A stretch of 64,000 nt of DNA, from positions 1 through 64,000 of the forward strand of contig JAZRSW010000029.1 of assembly GCA_045651745.1 (NCBI GenBank), in the 5' to 3' direction. The translations under genes were made by a program, and so were the position numbers. Under the pieces are notes generated by a model. The model was given only the letters and a program-made list of their open reading frames with translations, was not told where the DNA came from and searched no databases. Below, piece by piece: positions 60,322 through 64,000 of the stretch (positions are counted from its first letter, which is position 1; each line of letters opens with the position of its first letter). The DNA comes from UMGS172 sp045651745. GTDB lineage: Bacteria > Bacillota > Clostridia > Oscillospirales > Acutalibacteraceae.

Positions 60322-61521
60322 TCAGTTAGTATAGTTATCGAAATATCCCTGAACAAGAACAACAGGAGTGCCCTTATCGCCCGAGCCGGAAGTTAAGTCA
60401 CAAAGTGAACCGATAAGGTCGGTCAACTGACGGGGAGTTGTACCTTGAGCAGCCATATTACCAACCAAACTCGAGCCGTCTTTAGCCTTAATCGAATCCG
60501 AAATTGCCTTTTTAAGTTCATCACCTGACAAATCCTTAAAATCATTGTCGGCGAGGTATTTTAACTTCAACTCGTTCGGTGTACCGATAAGTCCATCAGT
60601 AAAAGCAGGAGAAACAACGGGGTCAGCCAACTCCCAAATTTTACCTACGGGATCTTTAAATGCACCGTCACCGTAAACCATTACTTCAACGTTTTTACCG
60701 CTTGCATCCTTGATTTTCTTTTGAATATCCAAAACCAAATCCTTACACTCGCGGGGGAACAACTTAATCTTGTCCTCGGTCGATTTATTAGAACCCAACA
60801 AGCCGTAGTTCTCGTTACATCCGCTGCCGTTAACGGGTGCGTTAAGAATATCGTCAAGACCACAAACGATTTTAGCGCCGGCGGCTTTCAACAAACGCTT
60901 GGTTCTTGCGCGGGTGTGAATATCACAAGTAAGGACACAGTCGGTATAATCCAAAATTGCCTTTGCCTGATTAGCAAAGATAATTTCAACCTCACATCCG
61001 CAATCCTTAATCAAATTCTGATAATACTCAACGTAATCAACGCCGGTGAACTGCAACTTCTGAACACCGAAAACCTCACGGTATCTTTCCAAAGTTAAAA
61101 CGTCAGAATACGGGTTAATGCCGTTAGCATCAATCAAATCATAGGTTGCCAATGAGTTACCAACCTCGTCAGACGGGTAGCTCAACATAAGAACAATTTT
61201 CTTACAACCCTTTGCAATACCCTTTAAGCAGATTGCAAAACGGTTACGCGATAAAATCGGGAAAATAACACCGACGGTTTCTCCGCCAAGTTTTGCTTTA
61301 ACATCAGCGGCGATATCGTCAATTGATGCGTAGTTGCCTTGCGAGCGAGCAACAATCGACTCGGTCAACGAAATAACGTCACGGTCGCGAAGTTCGAATC
61401 CTTCAATTTCAGCAGCTTCAAGCACACTGTCGGCAACGATTTTAGCAAGGTCATCTCCCTCACGAATAATGGGGCAACGGATACCTCTTGATACTGTACC
61501 GACTCTGCGTTCTTTTGTCAT
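60322..61521 (-). CDS. CofE-like (F420-0:glutamate ligase family) protein
   Basis: A 399-aa protein of the CofE/FbiB family. RGIRCPIIREGDDLAKIVAD, RDRDVISLTESIVARSQGN and the metal-binding region with YGDGAFKDPVGKIWELADP are visible. CofE adds glutamates to coenzyme F420-0 in methanogens and actinobacteria. No F420 pathway genes lie here and Clostridia generally lack F420, so this clade probably ligates glutamate to another acid. Homologues of this longer form are widespread in Clostridia and unstudied as far as I know. It shares an operon with the GMP synthase ATPase subunit. AAAGGAAAGTG precedes the ATG. Confidence 0.85.
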   Translation of the reverse strand: MTKERRVGTVSRGIRCPIIREGDDLAKIVADSVLEAAEIEGFELRDRDVISLTESIVARSQGNYASIDDIAADVKAKLGGETVGVIFPILSRNRFAICLKGIAKGCKKIVLMLSYPSDEVGNSLATYDLIDANGINPYSDVLTLERYREVFGVQKLQFTGVDYVEYYQNLIKDCGCEVEIIFANQAKAILDYTDCVLTCDIHTRARTKRLLKAAGAKIVCGLDDILNAPVNGSGCNENYGLLGSNKSTEDKIKLFPRECKDLVLDIQKKIKDASGKNVEVMVYGDGAFKDPVGKIWELADPVVSPAFTDGLIGTPNELKLKYLADNDFKDLSGDELKKAISDSIKAKDGSSLVGNMAAQGTTPRQLTDLIGSLCDLTSGSGDKGTPVVLVQGYFDNYTN

Positions 61522-61582
61522 AATAATACACTTTCCTTTCCAATTGGAACAAGGCTTTAGCCTTGCGGAATATCACTAAATT

Positions 61583-61611
61583 ATTTTACCTTAAATTTAA
61601 CTCAATTACAA
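61583..61611 (-). promoter_or_regulatory. Promoter of the CofE-like/guaA operon
   Basis: Minus-strand TTGTAA (61611-61606), 17-base spacer and TAAAAT (61588-61583), 62 bases before the ATG. The 5' leader holds a small CAAGGC/GCCTTG hairpin (about 61550-61565). The remaining 61612-61830 is A+T-rich with nothing recognisable. Confidence 0.75.
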
Positions 61612-61832
61612 GATTTTTTTGAATCAACAGAGAAGTTTTTTATAATATTTTTTAGCCGTCGGGCAAAAACCTTCAAAAAGACGTGTATTTAAGGCAATTT
61701 CTATTATATATTTTAAACACAATTTTACAAAACTCACCCAAATTCACACCTTTTCTGAAAAATTTTTACGACGATTTTATTATGTAGCAATTATACTCTT
61801 TTTTCGACATTTTTTCAAGTGCAACTATGAAC

Positions 61833-61862
61833 AAAAGCAACGGTCTTTGACCGTTGCTTTTT
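61833..61862 (-). terminator. Terminator of the mutS2-pyridoxamine kinase unit
   Basis: Perfect 13-bp stem AAAAGCAACGGTC (61833-61845) with GACCGTTGCTTTT (61849-61861), 3-nt loop, 9 bases past the stop. Confidence 0.92.
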
Positions 61863-61870
61863 GTATTATT

Positions 61871-62716
61871 TTAATTATTAAGTTTATTTGCTAATTCTCC
61901 TAAACCGCGTTCAAAATCGACTCCGTAATGCTCGGCACCCGACTCGGTTGTGCGTTTGATACTTTTAACAGTGAAATCAACCGCAATTTCGGTAGCCTCA
62001 AAAACATCTTTGCCACGAAGCAACGATGCGGTCAATGCGCTTGCAAAAACATCGCCCGTGCCGTGGAACATACCCTCAATCAGTTCGCTTGAAACGGTAT
62101 GAATTTCATTCTTTTCGCTGTCAAAGGCGACCGAAGCCACCGTTTTATCATTATATCTAACACCCGTAAGCACTATTTTTTTAGGTCCTAACTCTGCTAA
62201 ACGGTGCAATATATCGGCAATATAATCCTCGCTATAACCCGACGGAATATACTCCTCACCCAACATAAAACAAGCCTCGGTTACGTTCGGCACGATAATA
62301 TCTGCCTTCATACAAAGTTTTTTCATTTCTTGGGCAAAATCCAAATCAAAAAGCGTATACATTTTTCCGTTATCCGCCATAGCAGGGTCAACAATCGTCA
62401 ATGTGCTTTTCCCTTTAAATTTATCCAAGAAATCGCAAACAATGTCAACCTGTTGTTTTGAACCTAAATACCCACTGTAAATTGCATCAAATTTTAAGTC
62501 TAAACTATTCCAATGGTCAATGATTTTGGGCATTTCTTCGGTCAAATCAAGCGAAGTAAAACCCTTAAAACCGCCGGTATGGGTTGACAGTATTGCGGTC
62601 GGTATAACCGCGGTTTCAATACCGGCTGCCGAAATTATCGGCAACGCAACCGTTAAAGAACATTTACCAAAGCACGAAATATCGTGTATTGCGGCTATTC
62701 TTTTCTGTTTTTCCAT
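61871..62716 (-). CDS. pdxK: Pyridoxamine/pyridoxal kinase
   Basis: A 281-aa ribokinase-superfamily kinase that makes pyridoxal 5'-phosphate from salvaged B6 vitamers. AIHDISCFGKCSLTVALPI at the N-terminus, STHTGGFKGFTSLDLT, YSGYLGSKQQVDIV, VDPAMADNGKMY, VPNVTEACFMLGEE and the anion-hole/catalytic GMFHGTGDVFASAL with Asp about 238 are all present. GGGAGA precedes the ATG. It follows mutS2 by 35 bp on the same strand and shares its transcription unit up to a clear terminator. Confidence 0.94.
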   Translation of the reverse strand: MEKQKRIAAIHDISCFGKCSLTVALPIISAAGIETAVIPTAILSTHTGGFKGFTSLDLTEEMPKIIDHWNSLDLKFDAIYSGYLGSKQQVDIVCDFLDKFKGKSTLTIVDPAMADNGKMYTLFDLDFAQEMKKLCMKADIIVPNVTEACFMLGEEYIPSGYSEDYIADILHRLAELGPKKIVLTGVRYNDKTVASVAFDSEKNEIHTVSSELIEGMFHGTGDVFASALTASLLRGKDVFEATEIAVDFTVKSIKRTTESGAEHYGVDFERGLGELANKLNN

Positions 62717-62751
62717 AAATATCTCCCTATAACCAAAGCATTTAAACTTAA

Positions 62752-64000
62752 CTATTTCAAGGTTACAACGGTGACACCGTCTTCACCCTCACCGTATTGA
62801 CCGAAGCGGAAATTTTTGACACTACTGTTTGTGCGAAGGTAAGCGTGTACCGCCTTTTTTAATGCACCGGTGCCTTTGCCGTGGATAATCCAAACGGTAT
62901 TAAGCCCTGCCATAACCGAGTTATCAATAAATCGGTCAAGTTCCAAGCTTGCTTCGTCACCCGTAAATCCACGAATGTCAATTTCGGACTGTGCAGTGCG
63001 GACGTTACCTTCGGGATTAACCGCTTTCTTCACGGTACGGGTTTTAGCAACCGTGCCTTTAGATTTAGGTTTCGGTGCTAAATGCGATACCAAAACCTTC
63101 GTTTTGATACTGCCCGCTAAAATTTCAACCTCGTCACCCTTTTGGTCGCTTATAACTGTAACCTCTTTTTTAAGGTCGAGGAAAATAACCTTTTCACCCT
63201 TTTTAAGCGGTGCCGAAAATCCGCCGCCCGAAATTTCTGCCGTTTCGACGGGGTCAGCAACGTCCTCTAAACGTTTTAATCCCCCTCGCATTTCGGCTCT
63301 GGCTTTCCTTATACGCTCTTCGGCAGAATCATTACTCTTTTTAAGCGCCTCAAGTTCTGACAAAAGTTTTTCTGCCTCTGCCCTTGCTCTCTCTACCACA
63401 GCGTTGGCCTGCTCGCGCGCTTTTTCCATAGTTTTGTCGCGGTTTTTTCGAAGTTCTTCTGCTTCGGCATCACGTGACGACTTCAAGGCTTCCATTTCAC
63501 CTTTTAATCGACTTGCTTCCTGACGGTCCTTTTCAGCCTTTCTTCTGGCAGTTTCAAGTGCCGCAACAACACGCTCAAAACGTGCGTCCTCGTCTGAAAC
63601 AAGGCTTTTTGCCATTTCAACCGTCAGTTTGTCCAAACCTAATTTTTCGGAAATTGCAAAAGCGTTCGACCTGCCCGGCAGACCGATATTAAGTTTATAA
63701 GTAGGCTTTAGCGACTGCACGTCAAACTCGCAACTCGCGTTACAAACACCGTCAGTTTCCAATGCGTAAGACTTCAACTCAGCATAATGAGTGGTAGCAG
63801 CAATTTTTGCGTTTTTCTTACGTAATTTCATTAAAATTGCCTGTGCCAACGCCGCACCCTCAACCGGGTCGGTACCTGCGCCGAGTTCGTCGATAAGAAT
63901 TAATGATTGCTCGTTTGCAACCGCCATAATATCAATAATTCGTTTCATATGTGACGAAAAAGTCGATAAAGATTGCTCTATACTCTGCTCGTCACCGATA
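62752..64000 (-). CDS. mutS2: Endonuclease MutS2, 5' part outside window
   Basis: C-terminal 416 residues of MutS2, which acts on branched DNA or collided ribosomes rather than in mismatch repair. The frame is open to the window edge. IGDEQSIEQSLSTFSSHM and the Walker B SLILIDELGAGTDPVEG give the second half of the ATPase. A long Lys/Glu coiled coil (about 63250-63560) and a KOW-like segment (LKKGEKVIFLDLKKEVTVI) follow. The Smr domain has IDIRGFTGDEASLELDRF and the VWIIHGKGTGALKKAVH motif. MutS2 is normally about 780-790 aa, so roughly half is missing. An apparent start at 63948 is internal. Confidence 0.96.
   Translation of the reverse strand, partial: IGDEQSIEQSLSTFSSHMKRIIDIMAVANEQSLILIDELGAGTDPVEGAALAQAILMKLRKKNAKIAATTHYAELKSYALETDGVCNASCEFDVQSLKPTYKLNIGLPGRSNAFAISEKLGLDKLTVEMAKSLVSDEDARFERVVAALETARRKAEKDRQEASRLKGEMEALKSSRDAEAEELRKNRDKTMEKAREQANAVVERARAEAEKLLSELEALKKSNDSAEERIRKARAEMRGGLKRLEDVADPVETAEISGGGFSAPLKKGEKVIFLDLKKEVTVISDQKGDEVEILAGSIKTKVLVSHLAPKPKSKGTVAKTRTVKKAVNPEGNVRTAQSEIDIRGFTGDEASLELDRFIDNSVMAGLNTVWIIHGKGTGALKKAVHAYLRTNSSVKNFRFGQYGEGEDGVTVVTLK

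Overview
The window is a low-GC Gram-positive chromosome segment, most likely from an anaerobic Clostridia member of the Oscillospirales type living in a gut or rumen. This is an inference from the dnaX-ybaB-recR order, the PadR/DUF1700/DUF4097 module, strong AGGAGG ribosome sites, sigma-A type promoters (TTGACA-N17-TATAAT), many T-tailed hairpin terminators, polysaccharide-active enzymes and a very large surface-polysaccharide locus. Both ends cut through genes: dnaX on the left and mutS2 on the right.

Layout. 1-5.6 kb: DNA metabolism (dnaX, ybaB, recR), a solitary 5S rRNA gene with its own promoter and terminator, then NAD synthesis (nadB, nadC) and a small exported protein. 5.7-12.8 kb: sugar isomerase, a GH16-like lipoprotein that has lost both catalytic glutamates, glutamine synthetase, the PadR envelope module and an XRE regulator. 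12.9-19.1 kb is accessory DNA. It holds an in-frame fusion of an integrase N-terminus to a headless GH2 galactosidase, a serine hydrolase, a TnpV transposon remnant, a HEPN-like protein, a structured RNA, an EF-hand miniprotein and a membrane-anchored Mrr-type nuclease. 19.2-22.8 kb is one giant Gly-rich/coiled-coil surface protein.

23.3-46.7 kb is a single minus-strand polysaccharide operon of 19 genes driven by a promoter near 46.75 kb. It carries a priming phosphoglycosyltransferase, an aldo/keto reductase, a split transketolase, a UDP-sugar dehydrogenase and epimerase, eight glycosyltransferases, a Wzy polymerase, a Wzx flippase and a pyruvyltransferase/FrhB fusion. In its middle lies an unusual three-gene cassette: opine-dehydrogenase-like, QueC-like PP-loop and CapK/PaaK-like. 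I propose it makes an amino-acid (opine-type) decoration and attaches it by an amide bond.

46.9-53 kb: two membrane proteins of unknown function around an ABC-2 exporter. 53.1-58.2 kb: AraC regulator divergent from a GH36 alpha-galactosidase, a YwaF-type membrane protein and an FAD oxidoreductase. 58.3-64 kb: radical SAM protein, a stand-alone GMP synthase ATPase subunit behind a CofE-like gene, pyridoxamine kinase and mutS2.

The most striking non-coding signal is a three-copy, about 210-bp dispersed element (near 10.0, 23.1 and 32.3 kb). It has inverted termini and six internal hairpins in two lobes. The stems keep pairing while their sequence changes between copies.
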